Shown piece by piece: positions 14,891 through 24,052 of a stretch of 41,204 nt of DNA. The stretch comes from Anaerolineales bacterium (GTDB lineage: Bacteria > Chloroflexota > Anaerolineae > Anaerolineales > Villigracilaceae), in contig JAFGKO010000355.1 in NCBI GenBank assembly GCA_016928525.1, positions 1 to 41,204 of the forward strand, written 5' to 3'. The first letter of the stretch is position 1, and the number at the start of each line of letters is the position of its first letter. The position numbers were made by a program, and so were the translations under genes. The notes under the pieces were generated by a model. It did not search any database, was not told the origin of the DNA, and saw nothing but the letters and a program-made list of their open reading frames with translations.

Positions 14891-16903
14891 TCACAGTCCT
14901 GCCAGGAGCGCTACCTGGTAGGCGAGTATTCCAAAACATAACGAGATCATGAGCAGCAATCCTACGCTGAAGCCCGCCCACCGCCAACCAATTTCCTGTT
15001 TGATGGCCGCCACCGTCGCAACACATGGAATGAAAGTCATCTGAACAACCAGGAATGCCAGCGCCGCCGCCGGAGACAAGGCACTGGAGACTTGCTTTGC
15101 CAGCCCTAGCTCAGACTCTGCACTGTATAAGATACCCAGCACAGCTATGGTATTTTCCTTCGCGATGAAACTAGACAGAAGCGTAACAACCAGCCGCCAG
15201 TCAGCCAGGCCCATTGGCCGTCCAAGCGGCTCCAACCAACGTCCCATCCGGGCCAGCAGACTGGTTTGGATATCGCCCGCCGGAAGGTATGCGAGCGCCC
15301 AGACAAGAACTGAGACGAACAGGATGATCGTGCCCGCCTTTTTTATAAAAGCCCAGGTATTGTTCCAGACAAACAAACCGATCGTACGAGCGTTGGGCAA
15401 GTGGTAGAGCGGCATTTCCATGATGAAGGCAGCGTGTGCCCCTTTGAAGACAACCCGGTTAAGGACAATGCCGGTAAATGCTAAGATGATAATGTTGATT
15501 GTGACCAGCCCCCATGTGATGAGCGCGGCCCGTTCACCGAAGAAGGCTGGAGCCAGGAAGGCAATGACAGCCATCCGTGCTGTGCAAGGCACCAAAGGGG
15601 TTAACAGGATGGTCAGCAGGCGAGCGCGGCGTTCTTCCACAATCCGCGCGCCCATCACGGCCGGTACATTGCAGCCAAACCCAATGAAGAGCGGCAGGAA
15701 AGAACGGCCATGCAGCCCCATCCAATGCATGAACCGGTCCATCACATAGGCCGAGCGTGCCAGATCCCCGACATCTTCCAGTAATCCAAGGATGGCAAAG
15801 AAAACCACGAGTACAGGCATGAGCGCCAGCACCATCCCCACGCCGCCGATCAATCCGTCTACCACCAGGCTCATCAGCCAGTGCGGCGCAGAGACCAGAA
15901 TCCTATGAGCACCTACTGCGAGCCGTGAAATCACTCCTGTGTCCAGCCAACCTACGAACGGCATGGCAACCGTATAAGTGAGCCAGAAAATCAGTCCGAA
16001 AATACCCAGTAGCACCATAAGCCCCCAAAATGGATGTGTGGCTACCCGATCCAAGCGATCGGTGAGGGTGATCACTCCCGCTCTCGGTTTCGAAATCGCC
16101 GCCCGCACCATCCGCCCAATCCATTCGTAGCGTCCCCCAGCCACATCTAAAAATGCGTCCTCGTGCTGCTTTAACAAAGCATGAATGTATTCCCATTCTT
16201 CGGGTGCGGCCTGATGAATAATCTCTGTTCTTTCAGCATCCCCTTCCAGCAGTTTAATGGCAGCCCAGTCTTCTGGGTATGGGGAAGGGGTCTTTCCAGC
16301 AATCAAGGAGCGGATTTCATCCAGCACCGGACGATGACTGGGGCGAATCTCCGGGCGGGCGGGTGCGAAGTCGACCGGGTTTTCTGCCAGACGGAGAGCC
16401 GCATCTACCAATTCATGCACTCCCTGATTGCGGGAGGCTACCAGAGGAACGACCGGTACTCCCAGCGCCGCTTCCAAAACGTGCGGTTCTATCTCGACTC
16501 CCTGCTGCCTGGCAACATCCACCATGTTCAGTCCAAGGACGATCCGCACTGGCAAGATCAAAAGCTCAGCGACTAGATAGAGATTTCGCTCCAATGCGGC
16601 AGCATTGACGATGACGATAACCACATCAGGCCGTTCTCGGAGGATAAAATTTCGAGTGATACATTCCTCCTCCGAGTTGGCCGTCAAGCTGTAGGTACCC
16701 GGCAAGTCCACCAAGTGGATTGCCTGACCAGCGTGTGTGTATTGTCCGGTTTTCTGCTCGACTGTTTTGCCTGGCCAGTTGCCCACATGCTGGCTCAGAC
16801 CGGTGAGCATGTTGAAAACAGTGGACTTGCCTACGTTGGGCTGCCCGGCCAGGGCTATGGTGACGAACTTCCGACCTTTGGTTATTTGGGGCTGATTAAC
16901 CAT
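14891..16903 (-). CDS. feoB: FeoB ferrous iron transporter
   Basis: 670 residues from ATG 16903, preceded by AGAGGAG. FeoB moves Fe(II) into the cell and depends on its N-terminal G domain. Seen: G1 GQPNVGKST, G3 DLPGTYS, G4 NMVD, then a helical guanine-dissociation-inhibitor-like segment and the membrane core with about ten segments, including two Gate regions (VVFFAILGLLEDVGDLARSA and LLTPLVPCTARMAVIAFLAP). The Cys in the second Gate region is in the usual place. The C-terminus ends in a membrane helix without the Cys-rich FeoC-like tail. It overlaps feoA by 8 bp and is the last gene of the long minus-strand run; convergent with the SIMPL gene. Confidence 0.97.
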   Translation of the reverse strand: MVNQPQITKGRKFVTIALAGQPNVGKSTVFNMLTGLSQHVGNWPGKTVEQKTGQYTHAGQAIHLVDLPGTYSLTANSEEECITRNFILRERPDVVIVIVNAAALERNLYLVAELLILPVRIVLGLNMVDVARQQGVEIEPHVLEAALGVPVVPLVASRNQGVHELVDAALRLAENPVDFAPARPEIRPSHRPVLDEIRSLIAGKTPSPYPEDWAAIKLLEGDAERTEIIHQAAPEEWEYIHALLKQHEDAFLDVAGGRYEWIGRMVRAAISKPRAGVITLTDRLDRVATHPFWGLMVLLGIFGLIFWLTYTVAMPFVGWLDTGVISRLAVGAHRILVSAPHWLMSLVVDGLIGGVGMVLALMPVLVVFFAILGLLEDVGDLARSAYVMDRFMHWMGLHGRSFLPLFIGFGCNVPAVMGARIVEERRARLLTILLTPLVPCTARMAVIAFLAPAFFGERAALITWGLVTINIIILAFTGIVLNRVVFKGAHAAFIMEMPLYHLPNARTIGLFVWNNTWAFIKKAGTIILFVSVLVWALAYLPAGDIQTSLLARMGRWLEPLGRPMGLADWRLVVTLLSSFIAKENTIAVLGILYSAESELGLAKQVSSALSPAAALAFLVVQMTFIPCVATVAAIKQEIGWRWAGFSVGLLLMISLCFGILAYQVALLAGL

Positions 16904-17165
16904 GCTCCTCTTGTTTCTCGGGCAACACCTCGACCAGCACCTTGAGCGCTTCCCCTCGACCCAAAGCGATGCGCACATCTTTTATCGTGACCAAAACCGG
17001 GCCACGACCATAATTCTGAATCGCCGTAACAACGGTTCCTGGCGTAAAGCCTAACGCACTCATTCTGTTGGTGAAATCTTTCCCGCCACGCAACTCACGC
17101 ACGAGGGCACATCTCTTTGTTGGCAAGTCACTTAACGCTTGAAGACCCTTGTTCTGATCTGCCAT
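16896..17165 (-). CDS. feoA: FeoA, SH3-like partner of FeoB
   Basis: 89 residues from ATG 17165, preceded by GGAG. FeoA is a small cytosolic SH3-like protein needed for FeoB activity. Seen: LSDLPTKRCALVRELRGGKDFTNRMSALGFTPGTVVTAI and GPVLVTIKDVRIALGRGEA, the typical order. The frame is open to 17372 but that extension is the shadow of the XdhD-like 3' end. The stop overlaps the feoB start, so translation is coupled. It starts 25 bp after the molybdenum hydroxylase gene, so iron import may be co-transcribed with it. Confidence 0.95.
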   Translation of the reverse strand: MADQNKGLQALSDLPTKRCALVRELRGGKDFTNRMSALGFTPGTVVTAIQNYGRGPVLVTIKDVRIALGRGEALKVLVEVLPEKQEEHG

Positions 17166-17190
17166 TATTTTCTCCGGATTGGAACAATGT

Positions 17191-20112
17191 TCATTTAAGT
17201 TGCATCTGCTGCAATGCCTGCATGACACGCCCCGGTGTATAGGGCAATTCGCGCATCCATACCCCGGTGGCATCGTGAATCGCGCTGGCCATAGCAGGCG
17301 CCACTCCATCAATGGAAATCTCAGCGACAGATTTGGCACCGAAAGGCCCGCTCGGCTCCTCGGTCTGGACAAAGATCACATCCATCGCTGGTAACTCTGT
17401 GGCCCTGGGAATGTGGTAGTCGCTCAGGCTTGGGTTCAGGGGATTGCCTTCTTTATCGTAGAGCATCTCTTCACTCAACGCAAAGCCGAGGGCTTGAGCC
17501 ATGCCCCCTTCCACCTGACCGGCGGCGGTGATTGGATTGATCACGCGACCACAATCTACCACCATGAGTAATCGCTCGACTTCTACATGCCCGGTTTCAG
17601 TATCCACCACGATTTCGGCGAACTGGGCCGCAGTCGGTGGCGGGCTGACCTGACTGGTATGCGATGCGGTCGCAATGATTTGGTGTTGGTCTTGCTGGTG
17701 CAGGCTGCTCAGGGCCACCTCTGCCAGGCTGACGGAACGTCCTTTGGAGGTAACAACTTTTCGATCTTCCAGTGTCAAACTCTTGGGATCATCCATCTCC
17801 AACATCAGCGCGGCGTGTTTCAAGATCTGATCCCGGACTTTTAACGCCGCCTTGCGCACTGCTCCGCCGCTGATGTAGGTGGTACTGCTGGCATAAGCGC
17901 CTTTGTCGAAGGGGGTGAAATCGGTATCCGAGGAATAGACGATGATATCGTCCAGAGGGATGCCCAGCACCTCGGCAGCCATTTGCGCCAGTATGGTATC
18001 GGAGCCGGTGCCCAGGTCGGTTGCACCAATCAATAGATTGAACGAGCCGTCGTCGTTCATCTTCAGCGTGGCTGCAGCCATATCCAACCCAGCAATGCCG
18101 CTCCCGTGCATGACCACTGCTATCCCAATGCCCCGGCGAAAACGGCCATCCTGCCCGCGATGCTGCTGGCGCTTGGCGTAAAAATCTGTGGCCTGCAGGC
18201 CAATCGCCACGCATTGCTCCAGGGCGCTGCTTTGTAAAATTTGCTCGAAGCCTTCGCGTCCCTCCCCCAGCGCTTTGGAGAGATGCATCGCCTCACCTAC
18301 TTTAAGCCAGTTGGCTTGCTTGAACTCGATGACATCCAGCCCCAATTTCTCGACAATCTCCTCCATGAGCGTCTCGATGCCAAACTGACACTGCATCGCA
18401 CCATAGCCGCGGAACGCACCGGCTGGCGGCGTGTTGGTGTACACCACATCGCAGGTGAAGCGGGCGTTGGGCGGATTGTAGAGAGTCAACCCCTTGAATC
18501 CACCGACCATGTTGACGGTCAGGCCGTGACAGCCGTAGGCGCCGGTATCACCAATTAAGTACAGGTCAGCAGCAATGACAGATCCATCTTTAACGCCAAC
18601 CTTATAATGCATAATGTTCGCATGCCGCCTGCGCGAACTGGTGAATTCCTGGGTGCGGGTGTATTCCATGCGCACCGGGTGCCCTGTTTTGAGCGTGAGA
18701 TGGGCACACAGGTCCTCCAAAATCATTTCTTGCTTATTGCCAAATCCACCTCCAATCCGGGGTTTGATGACCCGGATCTGCTTGACCGGCAGGCCGATCA
18801 GCGGCGCGACCATCCGCCGGATATGAAACGGTACCTGCGTGCTGGTGCGGATGACCAGGCGGTGATCTTCGTCCCAGTAAGTGATACAGACGTGCGGCTC
18901 CAGGTGGACGTGTTGCTGCTGAGGCGTTCGATAGGTTCCTTCGAAAACGTGCTCGGCTCCGTTAAAAGCCGCCTCAGCATCCCCGACCTGGGCTTCGATA
19001 TGGTAAACAATATTATGCTCCGGATCGTGTATCCCCTGCGTGTCTGGCTCGTTGTGGATCACTGGCGCGCCTGCTTGCATGGCCTCCTCCATACCCACCA
19101 CAGCTGGCAACACTTCGTATTCGACCTCGATCCGTTTCAGGGCTTCCTGGGCCAGTTCAGGCGACTCGGCTGCCACCACAGCCACACGGTCGCCGACATG
19201 CCGCACCTTGTCGTCGAGGCAAACCTGGTCGTACGGGAGCGGTTGAGGATAACTCTGCCCGCCGGAAGCGTGTTTGATCCGTGGTAGGTCCTCGTGAGTC
19301 AGAACGGCATGCACGCCCGGTAGAGCACGTGCCCGGCTGGCGTCAATGCGCTTGATACGCGCATGGGCATACGGACTGGTGAGCAACGCGCCATAGAGCG
19401 TCCCTTCCAAACGAAAATCATCGGTGAAGACCGGGCGTCCTTGAACCAATTTTTTCGCATCCACTTTGATTTCCGGTTTTCCAATCACGAAGGTCTGGTC
19501 CATCGCTGGCGGCGTGAAAACCAATGGCGGCAGCGGGCCGCGATCTCCATCGCGCCGGTAGAAGGCCTCAGGAAGCTCAACCTGGGATATATCCTTAGGC
19601 AGGGTGTACTCCAGGTGTGTCACTGGCTCTACCTGCTCACCGCGCAACATGGTCGCCGCGCGTTGTACAGCCTCGACCGGACGAACATATCCGGTGCAGC
19701 GACACATTACACCGTTCAACGCCTTGCGGATTTGGTTCTCCGTCGGGTTGGGCTCTTTGTCTAGAAGCGCTTTGGCCGCCAGAACCTGGGCTGGTGTACA
19801 AAAACCGCATTGGATGGCGCCGGTCTCAACGAAGGCACGCTGGATGGGATGCAATTCACCATCCTGGCTCAGTCCTTCAACGGTTGTAATTGATTTACCC
19901 TCCACGTCTACCGCTTTGACCATGCAACTGCGAACCGGTTTTCCGTTCAACAGCACAGTGCAGACGCCACAAGTGCCGTCGTCACAACCGGATTTGACAC
20001 TGAGGTAAGAAGCCTTTCGAAGCGCATCCAATAGGCTTTCATCTTTGCCAACTAACAATTTTCGATTGGTGTTGTTGATGATTAGAGCGATCTCAGTTGT
20101 TTTGTTTTTCAT
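17191..20112 (-). CDS. XdhD-like molybdenum hydroxylase (2Fe-2S + Moco, no FAD domain)
   Basis: 973 residues. The N-terminus carries a plant-type 2Fe-2S cluster (C43, C48, C51, C63) and the second helical 2Fe-2S domain (C102, C105, C137, C139). After a short linker comes the aldehyde oxidase/xanthine dehydrogenase Moco part: GGGFGNKQEM, GAFRGYGAMQCQFG and, near the C-terminus, FGAKSVAEISIDG with the Glu in the active-site position. There is no FAD-binding domain and no adjacent FAD-subunit gene, matching E. coli XdhD and Desulfovibrio MOP-type aldehyde oxidoreductase layouts. The substrate (purine, aldehyde or other N-heterocycle) cannot be fixed. Electron acceptor is likely a ferredoxin or flavoprotein. 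It lies 3 bp after the MBL-fold lipoprotein gene, so the two are surely co-transcribed. No Mo-cofactor maturation gene (XdhC/MocA type) is in the window. Confidence 0.9.
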   Translation of the reverse strand: MKNKTTEIALIINNTNRKLLVGKDESLLDALRKASYLSVKSGCDDGTCGVCTVLLNGKPVRSCMVKAVDVEGKSITTVEGLSQDGELHPIQRAFVETGAIQCGFCTPAQVLAAKALLDKEPNPTENQIRKALNGVMCRCTGYVRPVEAVQRAATMLRGEQVEPVTHLEYTLPKDISQVELPEAFYRRDGDRGPLPPLVFTPPAMDQTFVIGKPEIKVDAKKLVQGRPVFTDDFRLEGTLYGALLTSPYAHARIKRIDASRARALPGVHAVLTHEDLPRIKHASGGQSYPQPLPYDQVCLDDKVRHVGDRVAVVAAESPELAQEALKRIEVEYEVLPAVVGMEEAMQAGAPVIHNEPDTQGIHDPEHNIVYHIEAQVGDAEAAFNGAEHVFEGTYRTPQQQHVHLEPHVCITYWDEDHRLVIRTSTQVPFHIRRMVAPLIGLPVKQIRVIKPRIGGGFGNKQEMILEDLCAHLTLKTGHPVRMEYTRTQEFTSSRRRHANIMHYKVGVKDGSVIAADLYLIGDTGAYGCHGLTVNMVGGFKGLTLYNPPNARFTCDVVYTNTPPAGAFRGYGAMQCQFGIETLMEEIVEKLGLDVIEFKQANWLKVGEAMHLSKALGEGREGFEQILQSSALEQCVAIGLQATDFYAKRQQHRGQDGRFRRGIGIAVVMHGSGIAGLDMAAATLKMNDDGSFNLLIGATDLGTGSDTILAQMAAEVLGIPLDDIIVYSSDTDFTPFDKGAYASSTTYISGGAVRKAALKVRDQILKHAALMLEMDDPKSLTLEDRKVVTSKGRSVSLAEVALSSLHQQDQHQIIATASHTSQVSPPPTAAQFAEIVVDTETGHVEVERLLMVVDCGRVINPITAAGQVEGGMAQALGFALSEEMLYDKEGNPLNPSLSDYHIPRATELPAMDVIFVQTEEPSGPFGAKSVAEISIDGVAPAMASAIHDATGVWMRELPYTPGRVMQALQQMQLK

Positions 20113-20115
20113 GAT

Positions 20116-21069
20116 CTATTCCTCCTCCATTACAGTAATTACTGTGCCGACCCCAGCTCGGACAAACGCCTGTCCGTACTTGCCAGCAAACATGGTGATG
20201 GCGCGCTCACCAGTGCAGTGACAGGGAGCGACTTTCTGCACCCCCAGCCGCTTGAAATCGGCGATGATGGCTGAGATTTCAGCCTCGCTCTTGTCGCCAA
20301 GATGAAAACCTCCCAGCACCAGATAAACCGGCTCGTTGGTGAGTTCTATTGCCTTTTCGATGATCCGCACAATGCCAGGATGGGCACAGCCGGTAATGAT
20401 CACCAAGCCATCTTCAGTCCAAATCAATAATGCCTGTTCAGGTATATTCCCTTTGATCTCGCCGGTGGTTAAAATGCCATCTGCTATAACCTGCCCTGGT
20501 GTTACTTCGCTCACATGCGTCAACGGCATAACCTGCTTCTTGTATGCATCTGCAAAAGAAGGCAACAGGTACACGGCCGGCCGGACGCCGCTATTCAATA
20601 GGACACTCAGCCCGCCGGTATGATCCCCGTGTGCGTGGGAGAGGACAACGGACTGGATGCAAGCCAGATCGATGCCCAAAACATGCATATTTTCCAACAG
20701 GATGCGCCCGTCTCCACCCGTATCGAAGAGCAGGGTCTGTCCGCGGTATTCGACCAGGGCCGAGAAGCCCCAGGCAGTCTTCAGGCGCGGGTCGAACGGG
20801 TTATTGTCGTAAGCGATTGTCATCTTCAGAACATCGGCCGGGGTTTTCATAGCAGGTGTTTTCCTTTCTACTGGGATAGAAGATACGGTAGGAAGTGGCA
20901 TGTTTGCCTGGACCGCGGCGGTTGGAGTCTCTTGGCGCATTGGTGTTAATGGAGTAGGAACCATCTGTGTGTGTTTCCCAGGCCAGATTGCAGCACAAGC
21001 ACACAGTGAAATCCCAATGACAAAGAACGAGAAAGAGCGATACACAATAGCGAGTTTCACAGCAGGCAA
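20116..21069 (-). CDS. MBL-fold metallohydrolase, predicted lipoprotein (COG1237-like)
   Basis: About 317 residues. The N-terminus has a hydrophobic segment ending in a plausible lipobox (FFVIGISLCAC), so the enzyme may be lipid-anchored outside the membrane, then a Pro/Thr-rich linker of ~60 residues. The metallo-beta-lactamase domain shows LLFDTGGDG, the metal motif SHAHGDHTGGLSVLL, TGCAHPGIV, LGGFHLG and the late CHCTGE. This is the family annotated as metal-dependent hydrolases related to the ribofuranosylaminobenzene phosphate synthase of methanopterin synthesis; that function is not implied here. The start is uncertain (TTG 21069 or GTG 21060), since no ATG is available before the lipobox. 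Tightly linked to the Mo hydroxylase downstream. Confidence 0.85.
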   Translation of the reverse strand: MPAVKLAIVYRSFSFFVIGISLCACAAIWPGKHTQMVPTPLTPMRQETPTAAVQANMPLPTVSSIPVERKTPAMKTPADVLKMTIAYDNNPFDPRLKTAWGFSALVEYRGQTLLFDTGGDGRILLENMHVLGIDLACIQSVVLSHAHGDHTGGLSVLLNSGVRPAVYLLPSFADAYKKQVMPLTHVSEVTPGQVIADGILTTGEIKGNIPEQALLIWTEDGLVIITGCAHPGIVRIIEKAIELTNEPVYLVLGGFHLGDKSEAEISAIIADFKRLGVQKVAPCHCTGERAITMFAGKYGQAFVRAGVGTVITVMEEE

Positions 21070-21116
21070 TTTTCTAATCCAAGCGGAACGGACACTTCAT
21101 CTGGAAATGAGGACGC

Positions 21117-22154
21117 TCATGTAGTAGTTACATCCAAATCATGAGCGTCATTGCGTGGATAGAGTTCCCATATGCGGGCCAATTCATCCATTTCACAATG
21201 GATTTCCTGATAATGAGCGACCTGTCCCTCTGTGATAATCTGTACGCCACTGCCTTCGATAACATGACCGACGTCGGCAAAGTAGATGCCCATTTCAACC
21301 AGACTCTGGGCAGCGGCTTCAACGTGATCGGGTGGAAGCGTGGCAACCAGGGTCCCCGATGAAATCATCTTGATGGGATCAAACTGAAAAGCCTGTGCGA
21401 AGCGCGAAACTACAGGATGGATGGGAATATGGCTGGCATCTACTTGTAATCCAACCTCTGACCGCTGTGCGATCTCCAAAAGGGTTTCCAACAGTCCACC
21501 GCGTGTCACGTCGTGCATCGCTGTGGTGCCTTGTTCTGCCAAGGCAAGCGCTTCGGGGATGACACTCACATCCGTCATGAAACGGCGGGCTTTAACCAAA
21601 TCCCTCTTGCCCAGTCCTAAACTTTGCGCTACATCGACAAAGTCATACGCCAGGATAGCCGTCCCTTCAAGTGCGATGCCTTTGGTGACGAAGATGTGAT
21701 CCCCAACGCGGGCGCCTTTGGTGCAGACAGGTTCCCGGCCAGATAAGGTCCCCAGCGCCGTGACTGCTACCAGGGGTTTGGATAAGTTTGAAGAATATCC
21801 GGTATGCCCCCCGATAATGGAAACCTTAATCTCATTTGCTGCGCGACCAACATCGCGCATGATCTCCTCGAGGAGTTGTTCATCTGCTTTGCCGGGCACC
21901 AAGATCAACAGCAAAATCCAGCGTGGCGTTGCGCCGCTAGTAGCAATATCGTTGCAGGTAACGTGTACGGCCAGCCAGCCGATGTTCTTGACCGCCCCGA
22001 CAATCGGATCCAAGTGCGAGACTAGAATATCATCCCCAACCCGTGTAAGCGCCGCATCCTCGCCAAAAACTGCTCCCAACAACACGTCGGGATCGTGAGA
22101 CTCCATGAAGGGGTACACACATTTGTTCAAAACAGCCAGGGAGAATTTTGACAT
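21117..22154 (-). CDS. AIR synthase-related / HypE-like protein
   Basis: 345 residues from ATG 22154, with a near-perfect GGAGG. Belongs to the PurM/HypE/ThiL/SelD ATP-binding superfamily. Seen: DPDVLLGAVFGEDAALTRVG (acidic metal/ATP loop), HVTCNDIATSGATPRWILLLIL, the Gly-rich IIGGHTGYS, AMHDVTRGGLLETLLEIAQRS and FDPIKMISSGTLVATLPP. HypE proper makes the cyanide ligand of NiFe hydrogenases through a C-terminal Cys; this protein ends NDAHDLDVTTT and lacks that PRIC-type tail, so it is a HypE-like relative with a different, unknown phosphorylation substrate. It sits between the AmrS-like and MBL-fold genes in the same orientation. Confidence 0.85.
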   Translation of the reverse strand: MSKFSLAVLNKCVYPFMESHDPDVLLGAVFGEDAALTRVGDDILVSHLDPIVGAVKNIGWLAVHVTCNDIATSGATPRWILLLILVPGKADEQLLEEIMRDVGRAANEIKVSIIGGHTGYSSNLSKPLVAVTALGTLSGREPVCTKGARVGDHIFVTKGIALEGTAILAYDFVDVAQSLGLGKRDLVKARRFMTDVSVIPEALALAEQGTTAMHDVTRGGLLETLLEIAQRSEVGLQVDASHIPIHPVVSRFAQAFQFDPIKMISSGTLVATLPPDHVEAAAQSLVEMGIYFADVGHVIEGSGVQIITEGQVAHYQEIHCEMDELARIWELYPRNDAHDLDVTTT

Positions 22155-22220
22155 GCCGCCTCCTTGTATAACCATCAATCGCAGCGCCTATCTTTCCCGA
22201 TCCGCAAACTATAAGTACAT

Positions 22221-23291
22221 TCATTGCAAGATTCTTTTATTACTTCTCATGTGAATTCCGGCTATCGGTTGGCCACAGGCCGGACAACGATCATTTACCA
22301 TTCGATTGAAAATTACATCGAAGTTGTGTCGACGGATCAGTGCGCGACCACAACTCGGACAAAAGGTGTCATTCCCCTCTCCCGGTATATTGCCGACGTA
22401 AACGTATTGCAGTCCTTCCTCACGCCCGATTTGTTGTGCAAGTTGCAGCGTTGCTAATGGTGTGGGTGGCACATCTCTCATCTTATAAGCGGGGAAAAAT
22501 CGACTGATATGCCAGGGAGTCTCTGGTCCCAATTCTTGGGCCACAAATTGAGCTGCATCCCGTAATTCAGCAGGGTCGTCATTGATGCCAGGAATCACCA
22601 GGGTGGTTACCTCAAGCCAAATCCCCTGTTGTTTCATGAATTTCATGTTATCCAGGATAGGTTGCAGACCGGCACCTACATAGCGATGATAGGTTTTTTC
22701 TCTAAAAGCCTTCAGATCTACATTGGCAGCGTCCAGATATGGGTGGAACATCTCCAGCATCTCCTGGCTCATATAGCCATTGGTTACAAAGATGTTGGCT
22801 AGGCCAGCCTGGTGGGCCAGCCGGGCTGTATCGTAGGCATACTCAAAGAAGATGGTTGGCTCGGTGTATGTGTATGCGATGCTGCGGCTGCCGGTTTCCA
22901 ATGCGTCGGCAACAATCTGTTCTGGGGATGCTTCCCGACCGGTGATCAGGTTTCGCTCTCGCGGCATCTGTGAAATCTGCCAGTTCTGGCACCATTGGCA
23001 GCGGAAATTACAACCTGGTGTCGCTACGGAGTAGGCCAGGGAGCCTGGATAGAAATGATAAAGAGGTTTCTTTTCTACCGGGTCTACATTCTGGCTGATG
23101 GTGTTCCCATAGACCAAGGTATATAGGATTCCATCTGTATTTTTCCGTACACGGCAAACGCCCAATTTGCCATCTGGAATCACGCAATGGTGCGCGCATA
23201 AATTACAACGTACGCGATTTTGCGTGAGCCTGTCGTAAAGCAGAGCCTCCCTGACGTACTTATTCTTTAATAAGCCATCGTGTTCTCTCAC
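22221..23291 (-). CDS. amrS: Radical SAM enzyme of the AmmeMemoRadiSam type (AmrS-like)
   Basis: 356 residues. The radical SAM cluster motif CNFRCQWC (C94, C98, C101) follows an N-terminal Cys region (CNLCAHHC, near 29-36, and GVCRVR). Typical phrases are YSVATPGCNFRCQWCQNWQIS, AYTYTEPTIFFEYAYDTARLA, NIFVTNGYMS, NVDLKAFREKTYH and HISRFFPAYKM. The C-terminal CPSCGRALI and CPACGQPI pairs are a zinc ribbon. The family is usually found with AmrA (AMMECR1) and AmrB (Memo), neither of which is in the window; the reaction is unknown. It is downstream of the DUF1638 gene (28 bp) and upstream of the HypE-like gene. Confidence 0.92.
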   Translation of the reverse strand: MREHDGLLKNKYVREALLYDRLTQNRVRCNLCAHHCVIPDGKLGVCRVRKNTDGILYTLVYGNTISQNVDPVEKKPLYHFYPGSLAYSVATPGCNFRCQWCQNWQISQMPRERNLITGREASPEQIVADALETGSRSIAYTYTEPTIFFEYAYDTARLAHQAGLANIFVTNGYMSQEMLEMFHPYLDAANVDLKAFREKTYHRYVGAGLQPILDNMKFMKQQGIWLEVTTLVIPGINDDPAELRDAAQFVAQELGPETPWHISRFFPAYKMRDVPPTPLATLQLAQQIGREEGLQYVYVGNIPGEGNDTFCPSCGRALIRRHNFDVIFNRMVNDRCPACGQPIAGIHMRSNKRILQ

Positions 23292-23319
23292 TTTGCATCT
23301 CCCAATTTTTGAAAGCCCA

Positions 23320-23991
23320 TTAACTGACAGATCGGGTCAGTGCGTCAGTTAGCAATCCCTTGAAACGGTCAAGGGTGATCGAGTGAAATTCCACTTCCAA
23401 GCCTGTCCAATCGAACAATTCCAAAATCTGTTCAGCGTGTTGCGTCATATACTCCTCCTCAAGACTCAGACCATCCAGGACAATGATCTTGTCGTAATAT
23501 CCCGGGAAGTTAGCATTTGCATCGGCATCGTCCCAATTAAAATATCTCTTGTAGATCGTTTTCCAACTTCTTAGCCAGCCCGGTGTAAACCAGAGAATTT
23601 TGTCCTGCCTGCCGGCGCTGATGCGTTGACGGTCCTCAAAGCCAGCCAACATATCGTAACCATAGTCCCCTTGTACCCTGATGAGCCCCTGTCCTGTCGC
23701 CTGCAAAATTGAATCTACTCGCTTTAGCGGCTCATCGGTGCTGACATGGCACTTCTTCCCGTAAACAATGATAATTTCATTGTCAGAACACCATTCCCGG
23801 GCTTGTTCCAGTTTCTTGAGAAGATGTTCCTCCAGCCTTTCCGGAAGGGCATGTAGACCCGGCGGCGTGAAGAGGAGCCGGCGTGGACTCAGAAAACCGG
23901 TTTCCATCAGTTGGGTAATCTCTGGGTATAGCATCCCACAAGATATGAGACAACGGTTTTCGAAACCAGAACGTGTCATTCCAGTCATCAT
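23320..23991 (-). CDS. DUF1638-family protein
   Basis: 223 residues. The start LISCGMLYPEITQLM, the central IIIVYGKKCHVSTDEPLKRV, and DYGYDMLAGFEDRQRI with FTPGWLRSWKTIYKRYFNWD place it in DUF1638, a family of unknown activity with conserved Cys residues, often near corrinoid methyltransferase or radical SAM genes in anaerobes. The tail LEVEFHSITLDRFKGLL is also typical. The two tandem ATGs at 23991/23988 follow GGGAGAG. Predicted cytosolic. Directly upstream of the AmrS-like gene, so a shared pathway is likely but not shown. Confidence 0.8.
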   Translation of the reverse strand: MMTGMTRSGFENRCLISCGMLYPEITQLMETGFLSPRRLLFTPPGLHALPERLEEHLLKKLEQAREWCSDNEIIIVYGKKCHVSTDEPLKRVDSILQATGQGLIRVQGDYGYDMLAGFEDRQRISAGRQDKILWFTPGWLRSWKTIYKRYFNWDDADANANFPGYYDKIIVLDGLSLEEEYMTQHAEQILELFDWTGLEVEFHSITLDRFKGLLTDALTRSVS

Positions 23992-24052
23992 TCTCTCCCT
24001 TCTACAAATCTTGCTTTTCGGGTCTTGTTGTTGCCATTGAAGCTCCCTGTTT

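Noticed and set aside
18607..19287. Plus-strand open frame of 226 codons inside the Mo hydroxylase
   Set aside because: Antisense shadow of the XdhD-like gene, whose motifs cover the same bases.
21117..22154. Annotation as true HypE hydrogenase maturation protein
   Set aside because: The C-terminal Cys motif needed for carbamoyl transfer is absent and no other hyp genes are nearby.
22030..22224. Open frame of 64 codons beginning with ATGA overlap at the AmrS-like stop (MNVLIVCGSGKIG start)
   Set aside because: It runs out of frame into the HypE-like gene, whose own start has a near-perfect ribosome binding site; the later residues look like shadow translation.
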